Position numbers and translations under genes: made by a program. The notes under the pieces were generated by a model. That model did no database searches. It was not told where the DNA came from and saw nothing but the letters and a program-made list of their open reading frames with translations. Of a DNA stretch of 64,000 nucleotides, positions 7,946 through 16,300 are shown piece by piece. Numbering within the stretch: position 1 is the first letter of the stretch; each line of letters begins with the position of its first letter. Source of the DNA: Bin76 sp963665765 (GTDB taxonomy: Bacteria > Actinomycetota > Acidimicrobiia > Spongiisociales > ZC4RG35); contig OY762464.1 of NCBI GenBank assembly GCA_963665765.1, positions 2,880,023 to 2,944,022 on the forward strand, given 5' to 3'.

Positions 7946-8719
7946 ATGAACTTCCTGGACATGGCATTGGCCCTGCAGCTGGCGGTAGCTTTTGGGGGAG
8001 GCCTGCTGGCTTTCATCTCGCCCTGCGTGCTTCCGCTTCTGCCCGGATACCTGGCCATGGTGTCGGGATACTCGGTGGCCGATCTGCAAACCGGGGTGGC
8101 CTCGGTATCCAAGATGCTGCGAGCAACGTTGCTGTTCGTGGCCGGTTTCACCGTCATCTTCGTGGCTCAGGGCGCCGGCGCCACTTCCATCTCCCGGTTC
8201 CTCTTGCAGAACCAGGTAGTGGTGACTCGGATCGCCGGGGTGGTGATTGCCGTGTTTGGGGTGGTGATGGTGGGCATGTCCTTTTCCACGCGGGGAATAT
8301 TCGCCTTCTTCGCCCGAGAACGCCGATTCCATCTGGCCGCCTCCCGGTTCGGTTTCCTGTCGCCGATGGTGCTGGGGGCGGCATTCGGGTTCGGATGGTC
8401 ACCCTGCATCGGAACCATCCTGGGCGGAGTGTTGGCCATCGCCGCCTCCCAGGACACCATCTGGGCGGGGATGTTCCTCCTGTTCTTCTTCTCCCTGGGC
8501 ATCGGGGTGCCCTTCGTCCTGTCGGGCATCGGCCTCTCCAAGGCGTTCGCCGCGCTGGCGGTGGTCAGGAAAATCAGCCGCCCGCTGATCGTCGTCGCCG
8601 GCCTGCTAATGGTGGCGTTTGGGATTCTGATGATGTTCAACGGGCTCAGCTGGCTGTCGAGAGTGATCTCCAATTTCTTCGCCGCCATTCCCCTCCTGAG
8701 TAATCTGACAGAAATCTGA
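7946..8719 (+). CDS. ccdA: CcdA-type thiol-disulfide transmembrane transporter
   Basis: Moves reducing equivalents from cytoplasmic thioredoxin across the membrane to periplasm-side thioredoxin-like proteins, for example in cytochrome c maturation. 257 residues with six hydrophobic helices. The two redox cysteines sit in the expected places: ISPCVLPLLPGY in the first helix and GWSPCIGTILGG in the fourth. ATG start with GGAAAGGTCGAAGG upstream, 28 nt after the MATE gene. No cytochrome c biogenesis partners lie beside it, so the downstream acceptor is unknown. Confidence 0.92.
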   Translation: MNFLDMALALQLAVAFGGGLLAFISPCVLPLLPGYLAMVSGYSVADLQTGVASVSKMLRATLLFVAGFTVIFVAQGAGATSISRFLLQNQVVVTRIAGVVIAVFGVVMVGMSFSTRGIFAFFARERRFHLAASRFGFLSPMVLGAAFGFGWSPCIGTILGGVLAIAASQDTIWAGMFLLFFFSLGIGVPFVLSGIGLSKAFAALAVVRKISRPLIVVAGLLMVAFGILMMFNGLSWLSRVISNFFAAIPLLSNLTEI

Positions 8720-8773
8720 CCGGCCCGCCAAACCACCCCAGTCCGAACCTTTACCCACCACCACCCTGCTCGG

Positions 8774-10249
8774 ATGAACTTGACCATCACACCCTCCCTG
8801 AATGAATACCTGAACTTGGCCGCTCGCCACCGGGTGGTGCCCTTGGCCGTAAGACTGGTGGGGGACCGGGAGACCCCGCTCACGATCTTTGAGAAACTGG
8901 CCGGAGACGACCCCGGTTTCCTATTGGAGTCGGTGGAGGGAGGAGAGCGCTGGGCGCGCTGGTCGTTCGTGGGGTGGGATCCTGCCTTCATTCTGACCTC
9001 CCGGAACGGAAAATGCGAGGTGACCGGAATCGAGCTGGAGCTTCCCCCCGGCGATCCTCTGCAGGTGGTGGAGGAATTGCACCGGCGGTTCTCGATTCCC
9101 CGGATACCCGACTTCCCTCCTCTCTATTCGGGGATGGTGGGGTATCTGGGGTACGACTGTGTTCGCTACGTGGAGCATCTGCCCTCCCGGCCCTACGATG
9201 ATCGGGGACTTCCCGAGATGCTGTGGCACTTTTTGGGTGGGCTGGCGGCCATCGATCGCTTTACCCAAACCATCACTCTGATGAGAAACATCTACGTGGG
9301 AGAGGATCCCGAGGCCGACTATCGGCAGGCGGCCGAGCGCCTGTCCGACGACGTGACGCGTCTGGCTGCCCCTCTCGAATACGAACTGCAGCCGGTGGCG
9401 CCCCGGTTGCCTCCCATACCTTCTTTCACTTCCACCTTTACCCGGTCCGAATACGAGGCGGCGGTGTTGAAAGCCCGGGACTACATATGGGCCGGTGATG
9501 CTTTCCAGGTGCTCCCCAGCCAAAGGCTGGCGGTCCCCTTTTCGGGTGACAGTTTCGACATCTACCGGGCGCTTCGACTGATCAACCCCTCACCGTACCT
9601 GTTCTACCTGCGTTCCCCGGAGGTGGAGGTGGTGGGATCGTCTCCCGAGTTGATGACCCGAGTCAGAGACGGCAAGGTCTATTCGCGACCTATCGCCGGG
9701 ACCCGTCCCCGGGGATCCACCCCGGCCGAGGACGCCGCCCTGGCCGAGGAGTTGCTGGCCGACCCCAAGGAGCGAGCCGAGCACGTCATGCTGATCGACC
9801 TGGCCCGAAACGACGTGGGTCGGGTGTGCGAATACGGAACCGTGCAGGTGGACGACCTCATGGTGATCGAGCGCTACAGCCATGTGATGCACATTGTCTC
9901 GGCAGTGTCGGGAACGCTTCGGCCCAACGTGGGTCCGGTGGACGTGTTGCGGGCAACATTTCCCCACGGTACGGTGACGGGGGCGCCCAAGGTGCGGGCC
10001 ATGGAGATCATCGATGAGCTGGAACCGGTGGCGCGGGGTCCCTATGCGGGAGCGGTCGGCTATGTCGACTTCTCCGGCACGATGGACACCGCCATTTGTC
10101 TGCGCACCGTGGTGGTGGCGAACGGATCCGCCTGGGTGCAGGCCGGTGGGGGAGTGGTGGCCGACAGCCGGCCCGGGCTCGAGTTCGAGGAGACCATGAA
10201 CAAGGCGGCCGCGCCCCTCGTGGCCATTGCCATGGCATCCCGTGGCTGA
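8774..10249 (+). CDS. trpE: Anthranilate synthase component I
   Basis: Converts chorismate and ammonia (from TrpG glutaminase) to anthranilate, the first step of tryptophan synthesis. 491 residues with the complete chorismate-binding domain: QVLPSQRLAVPF, GSSPELMTRV, IAGTRPRGSTP, EHVMLIDLARNDVGRV, GTVTGAPKVRAMEIIDELE and GYVDFSGTMDTAICLRT. The N-terminal allosteric domain for Trp is present (LLESVEGGERWARWSFVG). trpG and trpD are not in this window; trpCFBA lie 5 kb downstream behind unrelated genes, so the pathway is split. No leader peptide or attenuator is evident upstream. Confidence 0.95.
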   Translation: MNLTITPSLNEYLNLAARHRVVPLAVRLVGDRETPLTIFEKLAGDDPGFLLESVEGGERWARWSFVGWDPAFILTSRNGKCEVTGIELELPPGDPLQVVEELHRRFSIPRIPDFPPLYSGMVGYLGYDCVRYVEHLPSRPYDDRGLPEMLWHFLGGLAAIDRFTQTITLMRNIYVGEDPEADYRQAAERLSDDVTRLAAPLEYELQPVAPRLPPIPSFTSTFTRSEYEAAVLKARDYIWAGDAFQVLPSQRLAVPFSGDSFDIYRALRLINPSPYLFYLRSPEVEVVGSSPELMTRVRDGKVYSRPIAGTRPRGSTPAEDAALAEELLADPKERAEHVMLIDLARNDVGRVCEYGTVQVDDLMVIERYSHVMHIVSAVSGTLRPNVGPVDVLRATFPHGTVTGAPKVRAMEIIDELEPVARGPYAGAVGYVDFSGTMDTAICLRTVVVANGSAWVQAGGGVVADSRPGLEFEETMNKAAAPLVAIAMASRG

Positions 10250-11312
10250 TCCAACCGGCGCAGGTTCGCCTCCCACCTCCGGTTCGGGTGCGCCGGCCGA
10301 CAGTTTCGGGGACGTGACCGGGGAGTATCTGGCGCTTCGAGGAGGGAGGGGGCTGGTGCCCGGACGGTGGGAGACGGTGTGGGTGGAAGGACCGGACGCC
10401 ATCTCGTTCATGCAGGGACTGATCAGCGCCGATGTGGAAACCCTGCCCTACCAGGGGGTGGGCCGTTCCTTTTTCCTTACTCCGCGGGGCATGGTGCGTT
10501 TTGTCCTGTGGGTGCTGAAAGACTCCGCCGGTCTGGGTCTGATCTGTGACCGGGGCGCAGGATCGGAACTGGCCGAAACTCTCGATTACTACCGGATCCG
10601 GGTCAAGGCCGGGATACGCCTCGATCCCCGGCCGGTCTCGGCGGTGGTGGGACCCGCCGCCCCGGGGAACGAAGATCCCCGACAGGGCCGATGGGAAAGG
10701 CAGGGTGAGGACTGGCGAGCCTCGGCGTGGTTGGCCGGAGTCCCCCGTATATTCTTTGCCGGTGATCTTTACCCCGACGCTCGCCCGGTGGGAGAGCTCG
10801 CCTGGCGGGCAGTGCGGGTGGAGTCCGGTGAGCCATTGAGAAGCCGGGATCTTGACGACCGGACCATCCCTCAGGAAACCGGCGCACTGGCGGAGGCGGC
10901 GATCTCCTTCACCAAGGGATGCTTTCTGGGCCAGGAACTGGCAGCTCGGATCGACAGCCGTGGGAGGGTGAACCGCACCCTGCGAGGATTGGAGATCACC
11001 ACCAACCTCCTTCCTCCCGAAGGCGCCGAAGTCCGGGCGGGCGGGAAAACGGTCGGCAGGATCACCTCGGTCGCCGAATCCCTGCAGATGCGAGCTCCGG
11101 TGGGACTGTCACTGATCAGACGAGGAACCGATCCGGGAGACCAGGTGCAGATACGCTGGGAGGGGGGGCAGGCTACGGCTTGGGTGAGAGCGTTGCCCAT
11201 TGTGAATGGCTCGCCATCCGGGAATGCGGCGATCCTCAGGAACCTTCCCGATTTGGGTGTTTCCAGAGCACAGATTCTTTCGGCTGTGGAAGAAGGGTTA
11301 TCCAGTCGGTGA
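10242..11312 (+). CDS. ygfZ: YgfZ/GcvT-like folate-binding protein
   Basis: Tetrahydrofolate-dependent protein that supports assembly or repair of iron-sulfur enzymes; it shares the fold of glycine cleavage T protein. The diagnostic YgfZ motif is TKGCFLGQELAARIDSRG, with the conserved Cys in KGC[FY]xGQE. The N-terminal domain (WVEGPDAISFMQGLISADVE) and the C-terminal barrel (VGLSLIRRGTDPGDQVQIRW) are present. The GTG at 10242 overlaps the trpE stop and is preferred over a TTG at 10227. Overlap with trpE suggests co-translation. Confidence 0.88.
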   Translation: MADPTGAGSPPTSGSGAPADSFGDVTGEYLALRGGRGLVPGRWETVWVEGPDAISFMQGLISADVETLPYQGVGRSFFLTPRGMVRFVLWVLKDSAGLGLICDRGAGSELAETLDYYRIRVKAGIRLDPRPVSAVVGPAAPGNEDPRQGRWERQGEDWRASAWLAGVPRIFFAGDLYPDARPVGELAWRAVRVESGEPLRSRDLDDRTIPQETGALAEAAISFTKGCFLGQELAARIDSRGRVNRTLRGLEITTNLLPPEGAEVRAGGKTVGRITSVAESLQMRAPVGLSLIRRGTDPGDQVQIRWEGGQATAWVRALPIVNGSPSGNAAILRNLPDLGVSRAQILSAVEEGLSSR

Positions 11313-11603
11313 TCGTGGTCGACGCCTCGGTGGCGTTGTTGCGGCATCGGACTCAATTGGGTTTGACGCGTTTTTGGCGTGGTTGCTCTTTTGGACCGGG
11401 TTTGGGATTTGCGAGACAATCTGTCGGCATACGACGCCACTTATGTGGCACTGGCCGAGGCGTTGGACTGCGCTCTGTTGACAGCTGATGGGCGTCTCGC
11501 TCTGGCTCCCGGGCTGCGCTGTCCTATTACTGTCCTGAAGCCCTGGCCGATCTTGTCGAAAGTTGCTCCCGAGCATCCGGAGGGGTTGCCAGATCAGGGC
11601 TGA
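11309..11603 (+). pseudogene. Decayed PIN-domain (VapC-like) toxin gene
   Basis: The first frame begins GTG at 11309 and encodes a PIN-domain N-terminus (IVVDASVALLRHRT). A second frame from about 11379 encodes a PIN C-terminal half (LSAYDATYVALAEALDCALL, then TADGRLA). The two are in different frames and the middle third, with the usual catalytic Glu, is missing, so at least one deletion and frame change occurred. No antitoxin gene remains upstream. The sequence resembles the intact toxin at 1682-2083 (DAxYVALAEAL is shared), suggesting a former second pair. Confidence 0.75.
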
Positions 11604-11616
11604 ACAAGCTTCTACC

Positions 11617-12618
11617 ATGAACAGGATGACCAGTCAGACCATGAGTGCTGATCAGAAACTGGAGCTATACCGGTTGATGTATCTGATCCGTCGGTTCGAG
11701 GAGCGGGCGGCCCACCTGCGTCAGCAGGGCTTTATCCCGGGCTTCCTTCATCCCTATGTTGGCCAGGAGGCGGTGGCGGTGGGAGTCTGCGCCGCACTGG
11801 AAGAGGGGGATGTGATCACCAGCACCCACCGTGGACATGGTCACATGCTGGCCCGAGGGGCGGATCCGGCCCGGATGTACGCCGAGTTGTATGCCCGCCA
11901 GGACGGATACAACCGAGCCAAGGGCGGATCTTTGCATATGATCGACGTGGAATTGGGGTTTTTGGGAGCAAACGGCATCGTGGGCGGGGGGATCCCCCTG
12001 GCCACCGGCGCGGCCCTGCAGAAGAAAAGGGAAGGCCGGGGGCGGGTGGCCATCTCCTTTTTCGGAGACGGCGCCACCAATGAGGGAAGCTTCCACGAGT
12101 CTTTGAATCTGGCCTCTCTGTGGTCGCTGCCGGTGGTGTACGTGTGCGAGAACAACTTTTACGGTGAGTTCACTCCCCAGCACAAGCATCAGCCCATCAC
12201 GGAAATCGCCCGGCGGGCCGATTCCTACGCCATGGAGGGAGTGGTGGTGGAGGGAAACTACGTGCTGGAGATGCGGCGGGCGGCCCGGGAGGCGGTGGAA
12301 CGAGCGCGGGCCGGGGAGGGCCCCACCCTGATCGAGGCCCGAACCTATCGCCATCGGGGTCACTACGAGGGGGACATGGCCCGATACCGTCCCCCGGAAG
12401 AAGTGGAGGAGTGGATGGCCCGCGACCCGCTTCGGTTGTTCGAAGACCATCTGCGAGCCGAGGGAAGGGCCGACTCGGATTTGGAAGAGATGAGAGAGCG
12501 GGTGGAGAGGAGACTGGACGAGGCTGCTCTTTTCGCAGAGCAGAGCCCCCATCCCCAGCCGGAGGAGGCGCTTTCAGACGTGTATGTGGAGACCTGTGAC
12601 GGGATGGCGCTGCGATGA
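11617..12618 (+). CDS. TPP-dependent 2-oxoacid/acetoin dehydrogenase E1, alpha subunit
   Basis: With the next gene forms the thiamine-pyrophosphate E1 that decarboxylates a 2-oxoacid (or cleaves acetoin) and passes the acyl unit to a lipoyl arm. TPP motif GDGATNEGSFHE through ENNFY is intact. Typical E1-alpha segments are present: IRRFEERA, HPYVGQEAVAVGV, STHRGHGHMLARG, KGGSLHM and ARTYRHRGHYEGD. The KGGSLHM and STHRGHGH wording resembles AcoA-type more than classical PdhA. ATG at 11617 is chosen; later ATGs at 11626 and 11641 are possible. First gene of a five-gene cluster with the beta subunit, a lipoyl protein, an SDR and a TIM barrel. Physiological substrate unknown. Confidence 0.88.
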   Translation: MNRMTSQTMSADQKLELYRLMYLIRRFEERAAHLRQQGFIPGFLHPYVGQEAVAVGVCAALEEGDVITSTHRGHGHMLARGADPARMYAELYARQDGYNRAKGGSLHMIDVELGFLGANGIVGGGIPLATGAALQKKREGRGRVAISFFGDGATNEGSFHESLNLASLWSLPVVYVCENNFYGEFTPQHKHQPITEIARRADSYAMEGVVVEGNYVLEMRRAAREAVERARAGEGPTLIEARTYRHRGHYEGDMARYRPPEEVEEWMARDPLRLFEDHLRAEGRADSDLEEMRERVERRLDEAALFAEQSPHPQPEEALSDVYVETCDGMALR

Positions 12619-13616
12619 GAAAGTTGCGCTACGGAGCGGCGATCGGCGAAGCGCTGGCCGAGGAGATGGAGAGAGACCCGGACGTATTCCTGATCGGGGA
12701 AGATATCGGCGAGGCCGGCGGGGTCTTCGGGGTCACCAAGGGCCTTTGGCGGAAGTTCGGACCCGACCGGGTGTTCGACACCCCCATCTCCGAGGAAGCC
12801 ATAGTAGGGGCCGCAGTGGGGGCAGCTTTGGTGGGAGCGAGGCCGGTGGTGGAGGTGATGTTCGGGGACTTCGTCACCCTGGCCATGGATATGCTGGTGA
12901 ACCAGGCCGCCAAGACTTCCTACATGACCGGCGGCCGGATCGGCGTTCCGGTGACGGTGAGGATGGTGACCGGAACGGCAGGCGCCACCGCCGGGCAGCA
13001 CTCGCAGAGCCTGGAGGCCTGGTTTGTTCACACACCGGGATTGAAGGTGGTGGCCCCCTCCACCGCTTCCGACGCCAAGGCTCTGATGAAGGCCGCCGTT
13101 CGGGATCCCGACCCGGTGATGGTGTTCGAGCACAAACTGCTGTACGGGCGGTCGGACCTGGTGCCCGACCAGTCGGATCCTCTTCCGCTGGGGGTGGGCC
13201 GGGTGGCCCGGGAGGGAGAGGACGTAACGGTGGTCTCCTATCTGCACACCCTCTACGCGGCGTTGGAAGCCGCCGAGACGCTCGAGAGGGAGGGAATTTC
13301 GGTTGAGGTGCTGGATCCCCGCTCTTTGGTGCCTTTCGATCGCCGACTGCTGGCCGCCTCGCTCGAAAAGACCGGGAGGCTGGTGGTGGCCCACGAGGCG
13401 CCGCGCCGGGGAGGGGTGGGCGCCGAGATAGCCGCCATCGCTTCCGGGGAGATGTGGGATTTGCTTTCTGCGCCGGTGATCCGGGTCTGCGGCGCCAATA
13501 CGCCCATGCCGTACGCTCCGGAATTGGAGGGATTGGTAATACCGGACGCCGCCCGAATCGCCGAGGGTATCCGGGCCACTGTGAACCGGGCGCCGGCCGG
13601 GCTGCGGTTCCTCTGA
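12615..13616 (+). CDS. 2-oxoacid/acetoin dehydrogenase E1, beta subunit
   Basis: Completes the alpha2beta2 E1 with the upstream gene; start overlaps its stop by ATGA. 333 residues. Features: GEDIGEAGGVFGVTKGL, RVFDTPISEEAIVGAAVG, PVVEVMFGDFVTLAMD and the C-terminal domain with EVLDPRSLVPFD and GRLVVAHEAPRRGGVGAEI. In E1-beta the N-terminal part helps bind TPP and the C-terminal part docks E2. No E2 acyltransferase or E3 dihydrolipoamide dehydrogenase is nearby, so these must be supplied from elsewhere or the lipoyl protein downstream acts alone. Confidence 0.88.
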   Translation: MRKLRYGAAIGEALAEEMERDPDVFLIGEDIGEAGGVFGVTKGLWRKFGPDRVFDTPISEEAIVGAAVGAALVGARPVVEVMFGDFVTLAMDMLVNQAAKTSYMTGGRIGVPVTVRMVTGTAGATAGQHSQSLEAWFVHTPGLKVVAPSTASDAKALMKAAVRDPDPVMVFEHKLLYGRSDLVPDQSDPLPLGVGRVAREGEDVTVVSYLHTLYAALEAAETLEREGISVEVLDPRSLVPFDRRLLAASLEKTGRLVVAHEAPRRGGVGAEIAAIASGEMWDLLSAPVIRVCGANTPMPYAPELEGLVIPDAARIAEGIRATVNRAPAGLRFL

Positions 13617-13653
13617 CCGCCAGGTCGAGTTTTCGAGGAAGGAAGGAGCGCTG

Positions 13654-13887
13654 ATGTCCAAGAACATCTTGATGCCCAAGTGGGGTTTGACCATGGAGGA
13701 AGGGACGGTGATCTCCTGGGAGGTGGAGGTGGGCGACCCGATAGAGGTGGGGGATGTGATCGGGGTGGTGGAGACCGAAAAGGTGGAGGTGGATTTGGAA
13801 TCCCCCGTGGCGGGGACGGTAGCGCGGATACTGGTGGCGGAGGGTGAAACGGTGGAGGTCGGAGCGCTGCTGGCAATGGTGGGATAG
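13654..13887 (+). CDS. Free-standing lipoyl-domain protein
   Basis: A 77-residue protein consisting of one complete lipoyl/biotinyl domain and nothing else. The lipoylation Lys is Lys43 in ETEKVEVDLESP, at the tip of the hairpin. The N-terminus MPKWGLTMEEGTV is that of E2 lipoyl domains (as in AcoC and PdhC). Normally this domain is fused to a subunit-binding and acyltransferase domain; here both are absent and the gene has its own start and good flanking spacing. It should act as a swinging carrier for the E1 encoded just upstream, either with a remote E2 or by a GcvH-like mechanism. Confidence 0.88.
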   Translation: MSKNILMPKWGLTMEEGTVISWEVEVGDPIEVGDVIGVVETEKVEVDLESPVAGTVARILVAEGETVEVGALLAMVG

Positions 13888-13903
13888 TCGAGAAAGGAGA
13901 AGC

Positions 13904-14680
13904 ATGCCAACAGGAACTGACAATATGAATCTGTCCGGACAGGTGGCGATCGTCACCGGAGGCGCCCGGGCGATAGGAAGGCGGATCAGCCGGACGCTGG
14001 CCGCCCGAGGGGCGGTGGTGGAGATCTTCGATCTGGCCGAGGCCACCGAAACCGTGAAAGCCATCCAATCCGAGGGAGGTGCGGCGACCTTCCAGACTAT
14101 GGACGTGACCGATGAAAAGGGGGTGGCCCAAGCGGTCGGGCAGGTGTGGGATCGTAACGGGCGACTGGACATTCTGATCAACAATGCGGGCCTGTTCGCC
14201 GGGATACCCCGGCGTCCGTTCTGGGAGATCGATCTGGCCGAGTGGCGACGAGTGATGGAAGTGAATGTGGACTCCATCTTTCTGATGTGCCGAGAGGTTC
14301 TGGAGCCCATGAAGGTCTCGGGCGGTGGCCGGGTGGTGAATCTGTCCTCCAATGTGATCACTTTCGGGATGTCGCACCTGATGCACTACGTGGCGTCCAA
14401 GGGGGCGGTGTCGGTGATGACTCGCAGTCTTGCCCGGGAGATGGGACTCTTTGGGATCGCGGTCAACGCAGTGGGGCCCGGGCTGGTCACCACCGAGATC
14501 ACCACCGCCGAGATTCCCGAAAAATACCTGCAGGCGGTGGCCGAGGGTCAGATGCTCACCCGACGGATCCATCCGGCCGACATCGCCGAAGCGGTGGTGT
14601 TCCTGGCATCGCCCGCCGCCGCCATGATCACCGGGCAGACCCTGCTGGTCAACGGAGGCGCCACGGTCGGCGGGGTGTGA
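13904..14680 (+). CDS. Short-chain dehydrogenase/reductase (SDR)
   Basis: Classical SDR of 258 residues that oxidises or reduces a hydroxyl/keto group with NAD(P). Cofactor motif TGGARAIG (a variant of TGxxxGIG), NNAG motif in LDILINNAGLF, catalytic Ser in NLSSNV and the YxxxK pair in HYVASKGA; C-terminal INGGA-type end VNGGATVGG. Start at 13904 has AAAGGAG 6 nt upstream, 16 nt after the lipoyl gene. An acidic residue after strand beta2 (EIFDLAEA) favours NAD. Its place between the lipoyl carrier and a sugar-isomerase-like gene suggests oxidation of a polyol or hydroxyacid feeding E1. Confidence 0.88.
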   Translation: MPTGTDNMNLSGQVAIVTGGARAIGRRISRTLAARGAVVEIFDLAEATETVKAIQSEGGAATFQTMDVTDEKGVAQAVGQVWDRNGRLDILINNAGLFAGIPRRPFWEIDLAEWRRVMEVNVDSIFLMCREVLEPMKVSGGGRVVNLSSNVITFGMSHLMHYVASKGAVSVMTRSLAREMGLFGIAVNAVGPGLVTTEITTAEIPEKYLQAVAEGQMLTRRIHPADIAEAVVFLASPAAAMITGQTLLVNGGATVGGV

Positions 14681-15465
14681 TGAGATACTCGGTCAATCTG
14701 CAATTCATGTGGACCGAGCTGTCTTTTCCCGATCGGGTGCGGAAAGCGGCCTCGTTCGGGTTCGATCAGGTTGACCTGTGGGACTGGAAGGACAGCGACA
14801 TCGACGCGGTGGGAGACACCTGCCGGGCCGAAGGCATGGCGCTGGGCGGGTTCTTCGGGCACCGCCGGGGAGGATTCGCCAACCCCGCCCAACATGAACA
14901 AGTGTTGGAGGAGCTTGCCCGGTCGGTGGAAGTGGCCAAGCGGGTGGGCGCCTCCCAGCTGCACACCTTCAGTGATGGGATCGGGCCGGGTGGGGTGATT
15001 GCCAAACCTCCGCCCCTCACCCGCCAGACCCGCTTTCGGGCGTGTGTCGACGGGCTGCGGCGAGCGGCCGAATTGGTGGAGGGCGCCGGGGTCACCTTGG
15101 CGGTGGAAGCGATCAACAACGTCTATGTTCCCGGGTACTTCTGGGATGAGGTGGGGATCACCCTGGGGATCTGCCAGACGGTGGATCATCCCCGGGTCCG
15201 GTTGGCGTTCGACTGCTTCCACCAGCAACTCTCCGGCGGGCGGCTCACCGACCATCTGGTGGAGGCCCTGCCCTGGATGGCCAGATTCGACGTGGCCGAC
15301 GTCCCGGGGAGGGGACAGCCCGGCACCGGCGAGATCAACTATCCGCATCTGCGGGCGGTTTTGCAAGCGCGGGGATATGACGGAGTGGTCTCTTTCGAAT
15401 TGGATCCCCCGAAAGGTGACAGCGACCGGGCCGCCCAAGCCTGCCGAGAGGTTTTCGGTTTCTGA
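14680..15465 (+). CDS. Hydroxypyruvate-isomerase-like TIM barrel (sugar isomerase/epimerase family)
   Basis: A xylose-isomerase-like TIM barrel of about 261 residues, related to hydroxypyruvate isomerase and sugar epimerases. It begins MRYSVNLQFMWTEL and has the metal/substrate segments FDQVDLWDW, VTLAVEAINN (metal Glu), RLAFDCFHQQL (metal Asp and His), FDVADVPGRGQPGTGEINY (partner residues) and VSFELDPP (last metal Glu). The GRGxPGTGEI segment is characteristic of Hyi-type proteins. Starts with a TGATG overlap on the SDR stop, so it is coupled to it. Likely interconverts a small aldo/keto acid or sugar in the same pathway as E1 and the SDR; the substrate is not known. Confidence 0.82.
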   Translation: MRYSVNLQFMWTELSFPDRVRKAASFGFDQVDLWDWKDSDIDAVGDTCRAEGMALGGFFGHRRGGFANPAQHEQVLEELARSVEVAKRVGASQLHTFSDGIGPGGVIAKPPPLTRQTRFRACVDGLRRAAELVEGAGVTLAVEAINNVYVPGYFWDEVGITLGICQTVDHPRVRLAFDCFHQQLSGGRLTDHLVEALPWMARFDVADVPGRGQPGTGEINYPHLRAVLQARGYDGVVSFELDPPKGDSDRAAQACREVFGF

Positions 15466-15539
15466 AAAGGCCAAGTGAACGGCGCCCGAGGCCTCCCGCC
15501 GGGCAGGTCCGCGCGGACGGTCCGTAGAATCGGACGGAG

Positions 15540-16295
15540 ATGCTCGATGACATTGTGTCTTCCACCCGTCGACGGATCGACCGGCTGGGGGCTCAATCCC
15601 AGGACTGTGCCCGGATCCCCGCCGTTGCCCGGGATTTTGGGGCCGCGTTGGCGGCGCCCGGGCTGGGAGTGATCGGCGAAGTCAAGCGACGTTCACCGTC
15701 TCGGGGCGTGCTGGCCGCCGGGTTGGATCCGGTTCGTCAGGCCCTCATCTACCAGGAGGCAGGCGCGGCGGCCGTTTCCGTACTGACCGAGCCGGAGCAC
15801 TTTGGTGGTTCCAATCAAGATTTGAGCAGGGTGACCGGGGCGGTGGAGATTCCGGTGCTGCGGAAGGACTTCATCCTGGATCCCTCCCAGGTGTGGGAGT
15901 CGGTTCGGATCGGCGCCGACGCGGTGTTGCTGATTGTGGCGATCCTGGATGACCGGCGGCTGGCAGAACTTGTGGAAGTGGCGGCCCGCGCCGGATTGGC
16001 TGCCCTGGTCGAGGTCCACAATGCCCGAGAGGCGCGGCGGGCTATCCGAGCCGGCGCCCGGATAGTGGGAGTCAACAATCGCGATCTTCGTGATTTCACC
16101 GTCAACTTGGGAACTGCCCTGAGTCTTGCCCCTCTGCTGAAAAAGGCGGAGGTGAGGGTGGCTGAGAGTGGCATCCACACTCCTTCTCAAGCAGCCGAGA
16201 TGGCCGGGGCCGGCTATGACGCGGTTCTGGTGGGGGAGGCTCTGGTGCGATCAGGACGTCCCGGAGATCTGGTGTCCGGCATGCGAGGAGTCTGA
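15540..16295 (+). CDS. trpC: Indole-3-glycerol phosphate synthase
   Basis: Closes the indole ring in tryptophan synthesis. 251 residues; TIM barrel with GEVKRRSPSRG (catalytic Lys), VLTEPEHFGGS, PVLRKDFILDP (catalytic Lys), AVLLIVAIL, LVEVHNAREA (Glu), VGVNNRDL, AESGI and VLVGEALVRSG. All catalytic residues are present. First gene of a trpC-trpF-trpB-trpA run with very short gaps or overlaps. Confidence 0.96.
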   Translation: MLDDIVSSTRRRIDRLGAQSQDCARIPAVARDFGAALAAPGLGVIGEVKRRSPSRGVLAAGLDPVRQALIYQEAGAAAVSVLTEPEHFGGSNQDLSRVTGAVEIPVLRKDFILDPSQVWESVRIGADAVLLIVAILDDRRLAELVEVAARAGLAALVEVHNAREARRAIRAGARIVGVNNRDLRDFTVNLGTALSLAPLLKKAEVRVAESGIHTPSQAAEMAGAGYDAVLVGEALVRSGRPGDLVSGMRGV

Positions 16296-16300
16296 TCCCG

